The notes: generated by a model from the sequence alone, not told the origin. Shown: positions 42,820-55,237, counted from the stretch's first letter. The stretch is 64,000 nt of DNA from Dichetophora obliterata (GCA_963920525.1 OY986438.1:189602962-189666961), one strand, 5' to 3'. Numbers and translations: made by a program.

Positions 42820-45639
42820 CTAAAACATTTTTAAATCTGTACGCCTTTCTAGGACTTCCACGCAAACAGTTGGCTTAAAATTAACGATATCCAACTCTTT
42901 GAGAGTTTTCATTTTCACTTCTATGGAATTGCTATTATTTTTCATTGTCTCATGCAGCAATAAAGCTGTACCGCGAGCTGCATTTAGAAGCTTATTGGCG
43001 TCATGCACTCTATGGAAAATAAACAAAAATAACAATTAAATAGTAAATAAGATAATCCAAGTTATGATTACTTTTTGAAGAGCAAATCCGGTCTTCTGCT
43101 GTACTGTCCGAACAAGGCAAATAAATTTCGCGTCATATCATAGTTAAATTGTGCAGCACCAGCAGGTGAAAATTTTGTATTCATAATCATGCTGTCCAAA
43201 AGGTAGTTATCTATTTGCTTAGCTATCAAACGCAGCGTAAGATTAAACAAGTTGGCCGAAAGATCACGTTCCAAATTGTGCAAAATAGTCACCATAACCT
43301 ATTGAATGCATTGGGATTGAAACAAGAAGTTCAAATCAACTTTTAAATATAAAGAAAAACTCACTTGAAACATTTCACCAGCACTGGTGGAGAGTATAAA
43401 AGGTTCCTTAGAGTTTTGTTCCGGCATTGTGGGCCAGCAGTCATGACGGTAGGGCATCGATTTAGCTTTAATATCATTAACAGCTTTGGTTGCAAGATTT
43501 TTAATCAACTGCTGTGTCCAGTGTTCCAACTCACTTACAGCATGTTCAAAGACCGAATTTATGTCGTTGGCACTGGGACCAACAAGAGCAGCATGCAGGT
43601 GTAAATAGTGCTAAGGAGGGGGGGAGTGAGGTAGGAATAGTTTATTTTTAATTAATATTTTTAAAGAAAAAAACATACCACATTCTCGCCCCATTCCCTG
43701 AGAACCATTGTTATGTAGTTTATAGCATTCAAAATAGGTATGCTTTCAACCATGCCGCTGCTGTGCAGCTGTACCAAGCGGCGTCGAAAATTATCAATCA
43801 ATTCTAGTTGTAGAGTCAAAAATTGTAACTGATGTCCAGGCTGAATTAGCGAATAGTAACGATCTTTAATTGCTTCTAATAGCCGCACAAACTGATCAGC
43901 GCATTTGGGAATTTTTAGTTCATCATCGAAAATATTCGGATCTATAAGCAGCCAAGGATTCTCGCCCTGTAGTATGCAGTCCATTTTATCCGCACAAACT
44001 GTTTGCAACAGCACAGATAAAGAAAAAGTTAAAAATTAAAGAGCGAGAGAGAGAGAGAGACGAGTTACATTGCTCCTCCAATGAGATCCATTTTAATAAA
44101 TAGATTGGTTGAGTGATCACACAGATGGCGCTGGGAAAACTGGCAGGATAACCAAAGGTCTCGCGCAGTTCCACTTCAAAAGCTAAAGTTTCGTCAAGCA
44201 GATGTGCAAAAAGATTTTCATCGCGACTGATTTCTTCCATATCGTTGGAAAGCTTTTCAATGGCCAATTGGACAAGTCCACGCATGAACTCAAGCTGTCA
44301 ATTTGGCGAATTTGTTAAGGGTATATAACCTTGAAGTTAATAAACTTACGCGTATATTGAAATCCAGTTTACCCGCCCGAACTGCTGAAGGCTGAAATGT
44401 TTTGCCTACGAACAGATGCGTCTCTTTGCCCCAATTAAGAATTTGCGTATAAAACCATTCGGGTTTATCCAACCGATTAGTTTGTCGCGTACCCGTAAAG
44501 TGATACATGAACCTAGCATTGCATTGTATTCGATTAGAAATTAATAAATAAAGACCGAGTAATCAAGTGGGAGCAACAAACCGTTGTCTGTACGGCGCCA
44601 ATAACGTTTTTGTTACAATGCTTACAGGATGGCAAACAATGTTTGGAGTGATGGATTGTAAAGGCTCCTCTTCTTCCGCAGGCGATTTTATCTAATAAAA
44701 GGGAAAAATTATAATACATGTAAAATTAATTTAAATTATTCAGTTCCAACATTACCAAAAATAGATACTCAGCTAGCAGCTGTGCTTTGGTGGTGCTATC
44801 ACGTGATGGAGAATACGTTAGAGAATCATGCTCCTTTTGACCCCAGCGCATGCTTTTTAAAGCAGCTTCGAGTTCGCTGTTATGAATATAAGAATGTTTA
44901 TGGTTTTTTATTATATATACTCTTTAAAAGAAAATTCATAAATACCTTAAGAAGCGCTCCTTCAGTAAGGCATACCAGTAGGTGGCGGTACGAACAGCAA
45001 ACGACTTGAGAAATGGTGCCTCTATTGCATGCAGGCGTCCAATAACGCTGTGTTCTTGGTCATTGTCCTCGTGAAGAGTCAGATAAATGTTGACCATTTT
45101 CGACTCATCCTTACCGTTGATAGCAGTTGTTAATGCATTGCTTAAAATTGCATAATTAAGGATTATTAACTATAGCAGTTTAATAAGTTTTACGCACTCA
45201 CCTTATTTCCTGTATATCTTGCACTATTCTAAGGTACTTCATCAACTGTTGCAGCTTGCTTATTTTATCTAAATCTGCTTGAGCACCTTTGAGCGCTGCA
45301 GTTGACTCTTTTATTTTGGCCGTAAGTTTTTCGCCAAACAGCTCCAGTTTAACCATTTGAAATTCAATGCTGTTGCTGGCATGTTCTTGACTTTGAAAAG
45401 CGGTTTTAATGCTGGTAGAATTGTGCTCATCTTCAAAATTTAACTTTAGGAAAAAAATTAATAGTTGACTTAAACCAAAATGCAAATTACTTATACTCTA
45501 CCTTTTCACTGATTTCCTCAATACTCTGTTTATAGGACTCCACCAGCAACGAAGCCCGATGCAATTTTTTGAGGTCGCTACCAATTTCCTTGTTGATACG
45601 CGCTACGACACGCTCCTCTATCGTTGATTTCACTTGCAT
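42820..45639 (-). CDS. Rint1: RINT1, tethering-complex subunit (RINT-1/TIP20 family)
   Basis: Eleven exons, minus strand: 45502-45639, 45202-45443, 44946-45140, 44756-44876, 44582-44691, 44350-44512, 44069-44294, 43679-43998, 43365-43610, 43072-43298, 42820-43009. All borders are GT-AG, the phases agree, and the total is 725 aa, the family's normal length. Diagnostic segments are RFMYHFTGTRQTNRLDKPEW, FYTQILNWGKETHLFVG and QYSRRPDLLFKK in the C-terminal TIP20 domain; the N-terminus is coiled-coil-like. RINT1 works with ZW10 and NAG in the NZR (Dsl1-like) complex that tethers Golgi-to-ER vesicles, and was first named for binding RAD50. The ATG at 45639 is chosen because no ATG lies upstream in frame before a stop. 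Intron 7 contains a short GA repeat (44041-44060). Confidence 0.92.
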
Positions 45640-45919
45640 TGTGTTGTTGAAAGTTTGTGCAATATTTTTAATTGTATATTGTAGCAATTATTTTAGCATA
45701 AATTAAATTTAATTAAAGATACATTCGGAACGCACTTATTTTAATAGCAGAAGTAAAAAATTAAGTTGACATTTGGTGATGTTGTCATCTGCTTATGTTC
45801 GGGTTGCCAATACTTATCAAAATATGCATTTCTTAACCCGGCATCTCGACAGGCAATAATCCATTGCATACCATATGTCAAACAGCAAATATTGCCAACG
45901 GAGACCATGATACAAAGAG
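45640..45919. promoter_or_regulatory. Rint1 upstream region
   Basis: The 280 bp between the Rint1 start and the next MITE. It must contain the promoter if transcription starts nearby. No core element is singled out. A non-ATG frame at 45766-46035 on the plus strand has no domain and is not called. Confidence 0.35.
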
Positions 45920-46345
45920 CCTGTTCTCACGCGCCTTACGTTAGGCGGATCATCGGATTAATTTTGACGTCTACAGGTAAGGTGGGAAGTGGGAAGGTGA
46001 CAAGTTACGTGAGGCAGCATTTTCAAAAATTTTAAAAATTTTGCGATTCATTTTGACGTCTGTTACTTTGAAGTTTCATTGTGCCTCATTTTCCTCGTGG
46101 TTCTCTTATGTTTTAGCGCAAATAAATTTTGTTTTGCATTGGTTGGGTTTTCTGTTTGCGTTGCTGTTTAATTTAAGACTTACAAAGTAATGAATTCTCC
46201 GAAATTTAACACCACATTTATGGACTGTTCTCGGAATGCAAAATAAGGCGGGCTTAAAAAAGTCGGTAGTAAGAACACCTGACAGATGCATAGTGTCAAA
46301 ATAACGCCATTACTCTGCCTTTTTTAAGGCGAGTGAGAACAGGGT
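45920..46345. mobile_element. MITE with CCTGTTCTCAC ends
   Basis: The left end GCCTGTTCTCACGCGCCTTA (45919) pairs with the right end TAAGGCGAGTGAGAACAGGG (46346). The inverted repeat is about 20 bp with two mismatches. Noncoding interior with TTTTGACGTC words. Confidence 0.65.
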
Positions 46346-46838
46346 CAAAGAGCTACAGGTAAAGTATTCCCGGCGCAACAAACAAAATTTACTGCGCACC
46401 TCGTCATCGGTGCTCGTCAAATGTGACACTTGATGAATACATTTAAAAGAAAATGTCGAAAAGTGACGAAGATAGCAAAATGAAAACGAACAAACAGTCA
46501 AAATTCTGTCAAGCACATCAAGTAACGTAGCCGCTTTTTGTGTAAATCGGTAAAAAGGGGAAAAAGCATCCCTACAAGAAATGAAAATTTTTCTTCACAA
46601 ACAGTACTAAAAAGATATTTACTTTATTTTGGACATGTGCTTTATATAACAATATTTATTTCATATCAGTAAAACAAGTTGTCATAAGAAAATGTAGGCA
46701 TTTCAAAATCTTTATACCCTATGAATAAATTGTGACTACGTTTTAACCAAGGAGCACCTTGCACGTCACAGCAAAGATGGCGGACATGCGCAATACTTTA
46801 TCTGTAGTTCTTTGTATCATGAACGGAGACTACTCAAT
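46346..46838. other. Intergenic, nothing recognised
   Basis: No frame or repeat of note, apart from CCCTACAAGAAAT at 46570, which equals the terminus of the CCCTACAAGAA family but stands alone. Confidence 0.35.
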
Positions 46839-46978
46839 TAGTGGGTTCACATGATCCTACATGTTGTAGCGCGTGGTGTGATAACATGTTGTTAGTCGGC
46901 TGTATCGAGTGTTCGAACGGTCAAATACGAGGCTTGTCCTACAATGAGTGACAACATGTAGTACCATGTGAACGCCGC
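46839..46978. mobile_element. AGCGGGGTTCACATG MITE, copy 1
   Basis: The left end AGTGGGTTCACATGATCCTA and the right end GTACCATGTGAACGCCGCT are inverted repeats; the interior GGCTGTATCGAGTGTTCGAA matches copies 2 and 3. ATT flanks both ends. About 140 bp. Confidence 0.75.
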
Positions 46979-47125
46979 TATTGCCATAGTTGGCAATATA
47001 TGGCATGAAAGACTGCATGTCATGAAAGATGGAGATAGCAATGAGCTGTATTTTTTCTTGTTTGACAGTGGGATTCGACTCGAGTTGTTTCAACCGTGAT
47101 GTTGTGTTTTGCAGCCATTCAATAG

Positions 47126-47263
47126 CGGGGTTCACATTGTCCTACATGTTGTAACATCTGGTGTGATGGCCTTGAATTTGAAACATTTCAAATTCAAGAC
47201 AACATGTTAACAGCTGTATCGAGCGTGAGAACATGTAGGACCATGTGAACCCCGCTACTAGTA
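47126..47263. mobile_element. AGCGGGGTTCACATG MITE, copy 2
   Basis: Ends AGCGGGGTTCACATTGTCCT and GGACCATGTGAACCCCGCT. A 12-14 bp inner palindrome, TTGAATTTGAAACATTTCAAA, occupies the centre and is shared with copy 3 (55238-55412). Confidence 0.8.
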
Positions 47264-47273
47264 ACTAAAATCG

Positions 47274-48554
47274 CCTAAAAGGACTTACACATTAGCGAAC
47301 TTGTTCGTCATACAAAATGGTGGCCGAACCTGTTGGAAAAAGCTAGTGTTCAAATTGAACGAATATTTTTGTCGAGCATACGATTTTATCTTGTTTTTCG
47401 CCATAATTTTGTTATAAAATGAAAAAAATTTTTACTACAAGATTTTTTGGGTGTAGATATTAATAATGCAGCAACATGATCAATGAAGAATTTCATTTTC
47501 GCTACAGAATTTCATTAGTGGCTGTGGCTGTATTTCTTTATTCATTCCAGACGTTCGGAATGACTGTTTTTGTTTCTTTATTCCGTTTTGATTATCCGGA
47601 ATATTCTTTTTGTATTTCTTTATTCTTACGGTATATTCCAAACGCGTTCTTTTTATACTATCAGCTAAGGTAGAATAAAAAGAATATTCCTTGTGTGTGA
47701 GGTTATATTCGATTGTTTGAAGTAAAATGTCGCCAAATGAAAATATAAAATTTTTTAATTTAAATGTTTTAGATTGCTTTGTTGCATTTTTATTTTTTAA
47801 ATTATATCTGGTGTATTTGTTGTCTTTAATTAAAAACGAAAATATGTTTCTGGTTTTAACAAATAAAAAATGTTCTTTCTTTTCCAATACTGTTTTTTTA
47901 TTCATTCTGTTCTGGATAAACAACAATGTATTCTATTCGTTCTCTGCTTTATCCGGAATGAATAAAGAAATACACCCTGTATTTCTTTATTCATTCCAGA
48001 TGTTCGGAATGACTGTTTTTGTTTCTTTATTCAGTTTTGATTATCCGGAATATTCTTTTTGTATTTCTTTATTCTTACGGAACATTCCGAACGCGTTCTT
48101 TTATATTATCAGCTAAGGTAGAATAAAAAGAATATTCCTTGTATATGAGGTTATATTCGATTGTTTGAAGTAAAACTTTGTTAAATGAAAATGGAAAAAT
48201 TTTTTACATTAAGGTGTATTTGTTGTCTTTAATTAAATACGAAAAAATATGTTTCTGGTTTTAATAAAAACAAAATGTTCTTTCTTTTCCAATACTGTTT
48301 CTTTATTCATTCTGTTCTGGATAAACAACAATCTATTCTATTCGTTCTCTCTTATATCCGGAATAAATAAAGAAATACACCCAGTATGACGCTTACGTTC
48401 AAATTATAGAACACGTTTGTCGAACAACTCTTGTTCGACGGAGAAAATAAAAAATGTTTGCCAATAAGCCAACAGGCTCGATAAACTGTCGAATTAGCTG
48501 CTTAACTAGCAACCTGGCACGAACCTGCTACCTGATGTGAAAGCCCTTTTAGTG
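47274..48554. mobile_element. Element with TAAAAGGACTTACACAT ends hosting two tandem MITEs
   Basis: The left end CTAAAAGGACTTACACATTA (47275) pairs imperfectly with the right end, whose reverse complement is CTAAAAGGGCTTTCACATCA (48553). The next internal words GAACTTGTTCG / CGAACAACTCTTG also pair. Nearly all of the interior is taken up by the tandem MITE pair at 47522-48384. Confidence 0.55.
47522..48384. mobile_element. Two tandem MITEs, TGTATTTCTTTATTCATTCC family
   Basis: Copy 1 spans about 47522-47982 and copy 2 about 47978-48384, sharing a junction. Each starts TGTATTTCTTTATTCATTCC and ends with the complement GGAATGAATAAAGAAATACA. Both contain CTATCAGCTAAGGTAGAATA and CTGTTCTGGATAAACAACAA. 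Copy 2 carries a deletion of about 40 bp. Long open frames on both strands here (47480-47926 minus, 47727-48116 plus) are AT-driven and not called. Confidence 0.75.
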
Positions 48555-48686
48555 CGACGTTTTTAGTTAACACAGCAGTGTTACCAACTCCCAAAAATAT
48601 TTATCCCTTAAGCTTTAGTCAAAAACCCTTAAAATCACTACAATGGATGAAACATGGATTGTTCCGCATTGTTTTTCTAAAAAAGC

Positions 48687-49470
48687 TCAGCTAGACACGT
48701 AACTGTTAGAAAACGTGTTATTTAACACGAACGCTAACATGTTTCGTATTATTTCTCCTTAAAAAACCCATACAAAACTTATTAAATTTGTTCTAGCTGT
48801 AGGTAAAAGTATAACAAGGTTTGCATCTCAGTTTCTAATCCGTGTGATCTGGCATCTCTGTCTGCCACCCATTTTTTATCCATAATTAACGTATACCTGA
48901 ACTGCTCACACTAATTACATTTTCAGCATACTCACTTCTCCCCCAATCAGTTGTATCATGCCCAACCCCTAGAACTCTGGCCTGATTTTTTTTTTCAATT
49001 TTAAAACACAATTTTTAAATTAATTTCTTAAATGACGACGACATATACATTGCGGCTATAAAAATTAAAACAAAAGCACACACGATAATAAAAATACACT
49101 TTTTTCAACACCAGTAATGGCAGCAGCGACAACAGCAGTTTGTACATATTTGTAAGTGTTTTAATTGATATCCTTGGTAATCCAAAGTTTCCCAGGAATC
49201 TATTTTGTTTCCTGAAAAGAATACATTTTTTAATTTTTAATTTGATTAATATAATTTGTAAACTTCCTTTTGATTGCACGGCGAACTTTTTTGGTTTGTT
49301 TACATATTTTTGCTCGTTCAGTATACATTTTTGACCGTAAAAGAGCAAGATATACAAAGCAAGATATACAGATATACAACCTACCTTGTTTAACACAATA
49401 ACGGAACATATGAATGTATTTGTGAAAACCAAATTGTGTTTGTAAACTTGTTAGAGCTGTCCAACTGGGA
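48687..49470. mobile_element. CCCAGCTAGACA element, copy 2 (uninterrupted)
   Basis: Left end CTCAGCTAGACACGTAACTG and right end GTTAGAGCTGTCCAACTGGGA. Shared internal landmarks with the copy at 57231-57876 are GTGTGATCTGGCATCTCTGT, CTGAACTGCTCACAC and AGAACTCTGGCCTG. About 780 bp; overlapping open frames on both strands show no domain. Confidence 0.7.
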
Positions 49471-49474
49471 GGAG

Positions 49475-50755
49475 AAGGAGAAAAACCTGAAGTACATACG
49501 CGTAACATGATGCGAAGCGATTTTTATACTTTCCGCCTAGCCGCAGCAAATGGATTAACAGAGCATCTAAATATTTTAGTGAATATTGTGACTATAATTT
49601 TATTGACTTAAAATTTTGCTTGATTTAATTGATTTAAAAAATCTATTAAATTATTTTATAATTATTTTATATAGAAACATTAATTAAAATCATCATTTAT
49701 CTAAAGCAAATTATACAAATTGAAACGCAACACTAAATTATATTAAATAAACTCACAGCGTTGCCGGTAGCTTCCTCCATGCTGAGTAGATATGCTTTTG
49801 CGATCTGCTGATCTAATACACAACGAAATTTACAAAGAATACAATAGGACTCCATCGTTGTATTTTTGCCACAGGTACAATGTTTAAATATTACAGCTAC
49901 AATGTTGCCTTAAACACAGTTGTTTATTGTAATGGTGATATACGAAAATATGGAGTAAGAAAGTTGAACCACTAAGGTAAATATGCTTGAAATAACAACT
50001 TTTCATACAAGGGCAAACAATTTCATCATAAAAAACACCATAAAAAAAATCGAAGAAATCATATATTATATACCAAATTTTCAAACTTTAATAATGCACT
50101 ATTTATAATCAATAATAGTAACGATAGTTTTTGAGAAAATAACGGTTTTGTGCAAGAAAATATTTTACTTTTACATACAAGTAGCTCAAAAATATGAAAT
50201 ACTCAATGGTCCAAAATACTATGTAATGCTCAGTCTGCGTGAGCAGTCAGTTATTAAAAAATTCACTGTACTAGTCAGTCTGCGTGAAACCAGTTTTTTT
50301 TTGTGTACATGAACTGTGTTTGATTATATTGGTGTAGGAAATACCTAAATAAAATATGACGACTTCGCTTATGTGTGCGTGTCAGTACATCGTCACTACC
50401 GCTTTTTCTGTGAGTGAAATTTCGCTCACCGCCTGGCTCACCTACCTTGCCTAAGAAAATCAGTTTCACGCAGATATTACCTTTAAAATAATACCTTAAC
50501 CATCAATATCGGTTTTACTCTAGGAAACATATAGTCAGTTTTCTTTTGAAGAATAGCAATATCCGAGATGTTCTAAGGGATGTTTGTCTAATAGTTAAAC
50601 ATGGTACATTCTTTGTCAAATCGGTCAACAAAGAGATCAACTATCATATATCGTGCTGATATGAATAAGTTAGTTTTAATACAGCAATTATATACAAAAA
50701 ATAATTTATTAAACATGTTTTGATTATGGTTTTTAGTGGAGAATTAAAAAAATAT
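49475..50755. other. Intergenic; inverted repeat at 50270-50475
   Basis: No gene. TCAGTCTGCGTGAAACCAGT at about 50275 pairs with AAATCAGTTTCACGCAGAT at about 50458, bounding a 200-bp segment that is probably another MITE. TCAGTCTGCGTGAGCAGTCA at 50231 is a further copy of the same word. Confidence 0.45.
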
Positions 50756-50760
50756 TTATA

Positions 50761-50904
50761 ATGGCCCATTATCATAGTCAAAATAAAAGTCTACTCTCAA
50801 TTTAGTGCAAGCTTTTTGACAACATATTATATTAAAAAAAACTGTCAAAAAAGCTCATACTAAATTAATATTCGACTTTTATTTTGACTATGACAATGGG
50901 CCAT
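50761..50904. mobile_element. 144-bp palindromic MITE with TA target duplication, copy 1
   Basis: Begins ATGGCCCATTATCATAGTCA and ends with the complement TGACTATGACAATGGGCCAT, flanked by TA on both sides (50759-50760, 50905-50906). The arms pair over almost their full length (AAAATAAAAGTC, CTCAATTTAGTGCAAGC). TA duplications suggest a Tc1/mariner-mobilised MITE. Copy 2 is at 55956-56095 in opposite orientation. Confidence 0.85.
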
Positions 50905-50906
50905 TA

Positions 50907-51257
50907 ATTTTAATTAATTATAAATTAATTTTTATTAAAAAAACCCTAAACTAACGATGGTTTCGTTAAGTCTTGAGTTTTTCTATGTTAATACTATCTA
51001 CTGGTGTTAGATTAGACAATAGTCAAAGTTCAAGGTCGGCGAAAGGTCATACTGAATAAAAACTATAGGTATATTAAAAAATTAATTTTGAAAATACGTC
51101 ATCGTCGCATTTGCATTATTTTTCATGTTCCTAGTGGGTCAGACTTTTTCAAAAGCTGATGATCAATAAGGTTAGAATGAAGTTGTAAACAAAGTGTTTT
51201 CTTCTTTTATTTTTTTTTAAGACGAATAACCAGTTGTTCCAAGCTAGATGTTATAAA
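50907..51257. other. Upstream region of the BtpA-family gene
   Basis: No repeats recognised. A two-codon upstream ATG (51248: ATG TTA TAA) precedes the start codon at 51258 by four bases. A core promoter could not be singled out. Confidence 0.4.
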
Positions 51258-52256
51258 ATGCAACGTTTTCTTAAAATATTCCAAAATAAAAAATGTAGTA
51301 TTATCGGCATGATACACGTAGATGCGCTACCAGGTTAGAATAAAAGATAAATATATTTTTAAAAAACGCACTTTGCATTCCCATTAGGTACTCCTAAATA
51401 TGCCGGTAACTGGAATGAAATCATAGAAAAAGCCAAACATGAAGCACACATTTATACGAAACATAATTTGGTAAATAATCTTAAAGCGTGTTTTTAATAC
51501 CAACTAAAATAGAGCGTTTACCGATAGGATTCTGTGCTCATTGAAAATATGCACGATATTCCTTATGTGCAGGATGCAGCGCTAGGACATGAAACGGTGG
51601 CGTGCATGACACGCATTGCAACAGCAGTGCGTCAAGTAGTGCCTCCTCAAAGGCCTTGTGGTATTCAGGTGCTAGCCTGCGGCAATCGTCAGGCTCTAGC
51701 TATTGCCAAGGCTTGTGACCTACAGTTCATACGTGCGGAAGGTTTTGTCTTTGGTCATGTGGCCGATGAAGGTTACACAAATGCATGTGCTGGTGAACTG
51801 CTGCGTTATCGGCGTCATGTTGACGCGGCTGATGTGCTCATTTTTACCGATCTTAAAAAAAAGCACAGTTCACATGCGATAACAGAGGATGTGAGTTTGT
51901 TGGAGACAGCTAAGGCAGCGGAATTCTTTCTCACTGATGGTATTGTCATAACAGGTTTGCACTAATATTATCATGTGCTTTAGTTTGTTAAAAAATAATT
52001 CAATAACATCAAATTATAAGGCAACTCCACGGGTCATGCCGCGATCCCTAAGGATTTGGCAGAACTTGCCGGCAAGCTTAAGGCACCGCTATTAATCGGT
52101 TCCGGCGTTACAGCCGATAATGTTTGTGACTATTTTCATCAAACACAGGCACTCATCATAGGATCACATTTCAAAGTGAATGGCAGTTGGGAGAATGAGT
52201 TGTGCGAGCACAACATAAAAATGTTTATGGACAAAATTTCACCTTTACATTTGTAA
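51258..52256 (+). CDS. BtpA/SgcQ-family protein (TIM-barrel type), 273 aa
   Basis: Four exons: 51258-51333, 51388-51470, 51528-51954, 52021-52256; phases agree, GT-AG throughout. The product starts MQRFLKIFQNKKCSIIGMIH, then VDALPGTPKYAGNW, LIENMHDIPYVQD, QVLACGNRQALAIAKA, FIRAEGFVFGHVADEG, and IGSGVTADNV followed by ALIIGSHFK. These are the signature blocks of the BtpA/SgcQ family (GMIHLxALPGxPxY; IENxxDxPF; GSGV...NV; GSxxK), named after the cyanobacterial photosystem I biogenesis factor BtpA, whose barrel resembles phosphate-binding TIM barrels. The function in animals is not established. AATAAA is at 52304. The gene is convergent with the RhoGEF gene. Confidence 0.9.
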
Positions 52257-52652
52257 AAAACGAAATCATATTGTAACTAGGTTATAAGGTCAAATTAAAG
52301 TAAAATAAATAATTTTTATACAAAGCAATAATTTATATTTTTGTGACAATGATGTTAAAAATGTTAATAAAAAATACTTTATAGAAACGCTGCAAACATA
52401 GATGATAAACTTAAAACTACGAATATATAAAATTTCAGCAAATACAACAAAGATCAAGACAAACACATTTATCATATAAGCTATACCTTAATAAACGGGC
52501 TGTAAAATTTAAAACTATTAAATTTAAAACAAATTTGAACTGATTAAAGAATAAAAATTGTAAGAAAGTCGTAAAAAATATAAATTGAAAATCTGCTTGT
52601 TATAACTTCAAAATCTTACCTCGCACATTTCACTTTAGCTGTTCGGGAGTAT
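52257..52652. other. Convergent 3' flanks of BtpA-family and RhoGEF genes
   Basis: AT-rich, with the AATAAA of the plus-strand gene at 52304. No distinct terminator or repeat seen. Confidence 0.4.
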
Positions 52653-54998
52653 TTAAAATAAATTTGCAAAAAAATCATAAATTTTATTGCGTAAACTAGT
52701 CTTTGTTGTTGCAGCAGCAGCTACATCGCAGGAGAAAACAAAAGGCTGCTGTTGTCTTGATGCCTCGGCAGTTTCTGCTGCTTCACTAGGATTCTGCATA
52801 GCATCTTCGAATTTGACGCGTTTCCGCTGTGGTGTGTCCAAAGCCAAATTCTCTTTGTCCACAATGCCCAAGCGGCCACCAGGTACTAACCAATTAGCCG
52901 ACACCGCATTATTTGCATCACTGGAAACACTCTTGTTGCTGCCGCCACTGGAACGCAGCGGGAAGAGCACATCCCGAAAATTGCCATCACCTAAGCTCTC
53001 GGAAAATAAATCTTCACGTGTTACGGATCTCGGTATAGTGTTGTCGACATTGTGAGCACGAAAGTAGGACTTGGAATCCGAGTAGCGGGAAGCAAAGCCG
53101 TACGTAGGGTCATGATCAGCATTGGCACTGTTGTGCACTGACGCAGAAGGCGTATGCTTAAGTATACCACGCGTGGTCTTATTCTCAGTGACAATGAATT
53201 TATAGAGTTTGGCCGAAATGCGTTTTGCTGAGGATATGTTGACATCCTGTGGTTGGGCTGTGCGCATGATTGGCTTAGGTGCAGTGAATGTGACAGTAGG
53301 TGGAACCGGTGCCGGACGTTTCCGGCTTTGCTTCGGTATGTTTGTTTTATTTTTTGCTGGCATATATGGCGATGAGACGCCACTCTGGGTACGTGGAAAG
53401 CAAAATGAACTTTTTACAGTTTGCTTGTCTTCATCCTCGGAATCAGTACTGCGATTTTTATTGCGAAAAACTGTATCGTAGTCCTTTGAAAATAAAGTAC
53501 ATTTAAGCAATAAGTGGCTTACTATAGCAATGAAAAACTTACGCATTTACGCTTATTAGGACTGAGAACAAAATCCAACTCGAAGTTCTTGACATCCTTT
53601 TTCCTGGAAAAGAAAAAACAAAAACTCTTCGCAATTCAAACAACTTCAATAAGCGGTTAGGTATAAAAACCTCATTGGAGTCCTCTTGCTCGACTCCTTG
53701 CGCAGTGTTTGGCGACACTGAATGTGCATGTCAATGGCATCGCGCAAAAAAGCTACCCAAGTGCGACCGAGCTGCAAATCAGCGGTGCAGAAAATTATGC
53801 CATCGGTTTGACAGGTGATCTTAAAGTTACCCGGAAACAATTCATACACTTTACACTTTTTAAGCGGAAAAATGCAACAGCATTCTAGAGAGTTTTCCAC
53901 AACTGTGTTTGGTGCACGGTCCTTTAGTATTTTGCAGTACATAAATATGTCTGACATGAGCACACAATAGCGTTTAATCTGATTGCCACTGCGTGCTACC
54001 TTATGCAGGATGCCTTCTTTTATGACTTTTCGTGAAGGTTTCACAATGCTGGGCGTGTGATTAACCAGCGAATTCTGCAGATTAATCAATAATTGTGTGA
54101 TCTCTTGATCCTCAATGCAGGAATTGATATGCGCAACGGTGCCCTCGATTTGCTTAACAGACTCTGCAATTGTATTGAAATACCTGATGATAATACAACT
54201 GTCAGCGAACTTCAAATTCAACACCTACCTCTGAGGAGCTTAAAGTCCGCATCTGCTGGACTTGTATAGAGCAGCACTTGCTCTAGCAATAACTTGTAAC
54301 GCGGCACACGCTGTATGGGCACAATCATCAAAGAGTTCAGCTTGCGTTGCACCTCTGGACGACTCTCGGTCTGTTCGAGAAATTTACGAAAAACTGGATT
54401 TTTGCTGGTCAATTGTTGCACCACCAACAGCGCGTTGCGATAGTCGAATGCATACACAGAGTATATCTTAAAAAATGGTGCCATCTTCAGAAATGCTTGA
54501 GCTACATTATCCAAGTCTGACTCCAGTTCGCGCAACAGCTCGCCATTCAAATTGTAGATCATTTCGATTTGCCCAAACAGCCTTGTATGGCTAACAATAT
54601 CTATAACTGACTGTTCCTTCAACGGTGCCACAAAAAATTTAATTAGTGTTTCAAGCTGCTTGAGGTAGGTTTTCTCTGAGCTGACTATTTCCTGTACAGC
54701 TTGCAGGCGAAAATTTCTACGCTTGTCCATTTCCGCATTCGGTGTTCCTGCCAAAGATCCACTGCCGTCTAACATGGAACCAACTGCGAGAAACAAAAAA
54801 TAAAGCCCTAAATTACATTGGGGTGCCTTCCAACTTACGTTTCTTCCTCGACTTTGCTGTGAGCAAGTTCCTTTCGTACAGCACTTGTTTTAACTCTTTG
54901 CTGAAGCTGATGGGAGTGCGAAAACTCATTTCATTCGTGGAACTGTTACCATCGCGTCGCATTGAAGAGTACATTTTATTCGGATTTAATTGGAACAT
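52653..54998 (-). CDS. RhoGEF4: Rho guanine-nucleotide exchange factor (DH-PH), RhoGEF4-like
   Basis: Five exons, minus strand: 54839-54998, 54229-54783, 53671-54163, 53543-53603, 52653-53483; phases agree, 699 aa. The DH domain spans about residues 75-260: LQAVQEIVSSEKTYLKQLET (conserved region 1) and SLMIVPIQRVPRYKLLLEQV (conserved region 3). The PH domain spans about 285-395: KEGILHKVARSGNQIKRYCV and AFLRDAIDMHI. The C-terminal 300 residues are basic, serine- and proline-rich (KQSRKRPAPVPPTVTFTAPK). Splicing between exons 2 and 3 has two AG choices; the one giving FKLLRESVKQIEG keeps the frame and the DH helix. Such proteins load GTP on Rho-family GTPases. The RhoGEF4 name rests on recalled similarity and likely synteny with Slx4 and Rint1. 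Confidence 0.87.
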
Positions 54999-55237
54999 CA
55001 ACTTCTATCCCCAGCTTTAACCAAACAGCACCGAAATCAACCACAAGCAAGGATAATTTTTTTATTTAAATATGACAGATGTTCAACGAAGCGACAGGCT
55101 TGCCAACGGAATAAGCCGAGTTGCCAACTCTTCTTCATGTAATTAAAAAAGGTCGACACACATTCGCTGCTGATATATATACAAAATTCACATATAATCG
55201 TTAGACAGCTGTGTGTCTTAACAGCGGCTGTGTTGTA
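54999..55237. other. RhoGEF upstream region
   Basis: About 240 bp between the RhoGEF start codon and the next MITE. No core promoter motif is singled out. Confidence 0.35.

Noticed and set aside
45766..46035. 89-codon plus-strand frame upstream of Rint1
   Set aside because: It starts with TTG, runs into the CCTGTTCTCAC MITE, and has no domain.
46570..46582. Solitary CCCTACAAGAAAT as a CCCTACAAGAA element end
   Set aside because: No matching subterminal sequence or partner end follows; a chance match of 12-13 bases is possible.
47480..48116. Overlapping long frames on both strands (148 and 129 codons)
   Set aside because: They are AT-driven frames inside the tandem MITE pair; the same DNA is open on both strands and the residue content is low complexity.
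49028..49432. 134-codon minus-strand frame with hydrophobic stretches
   Set aside because: Lies inside a CCCAGCTAGACA element, is not kept open in the copy at 57231-57876, and has no ATG-based domain.
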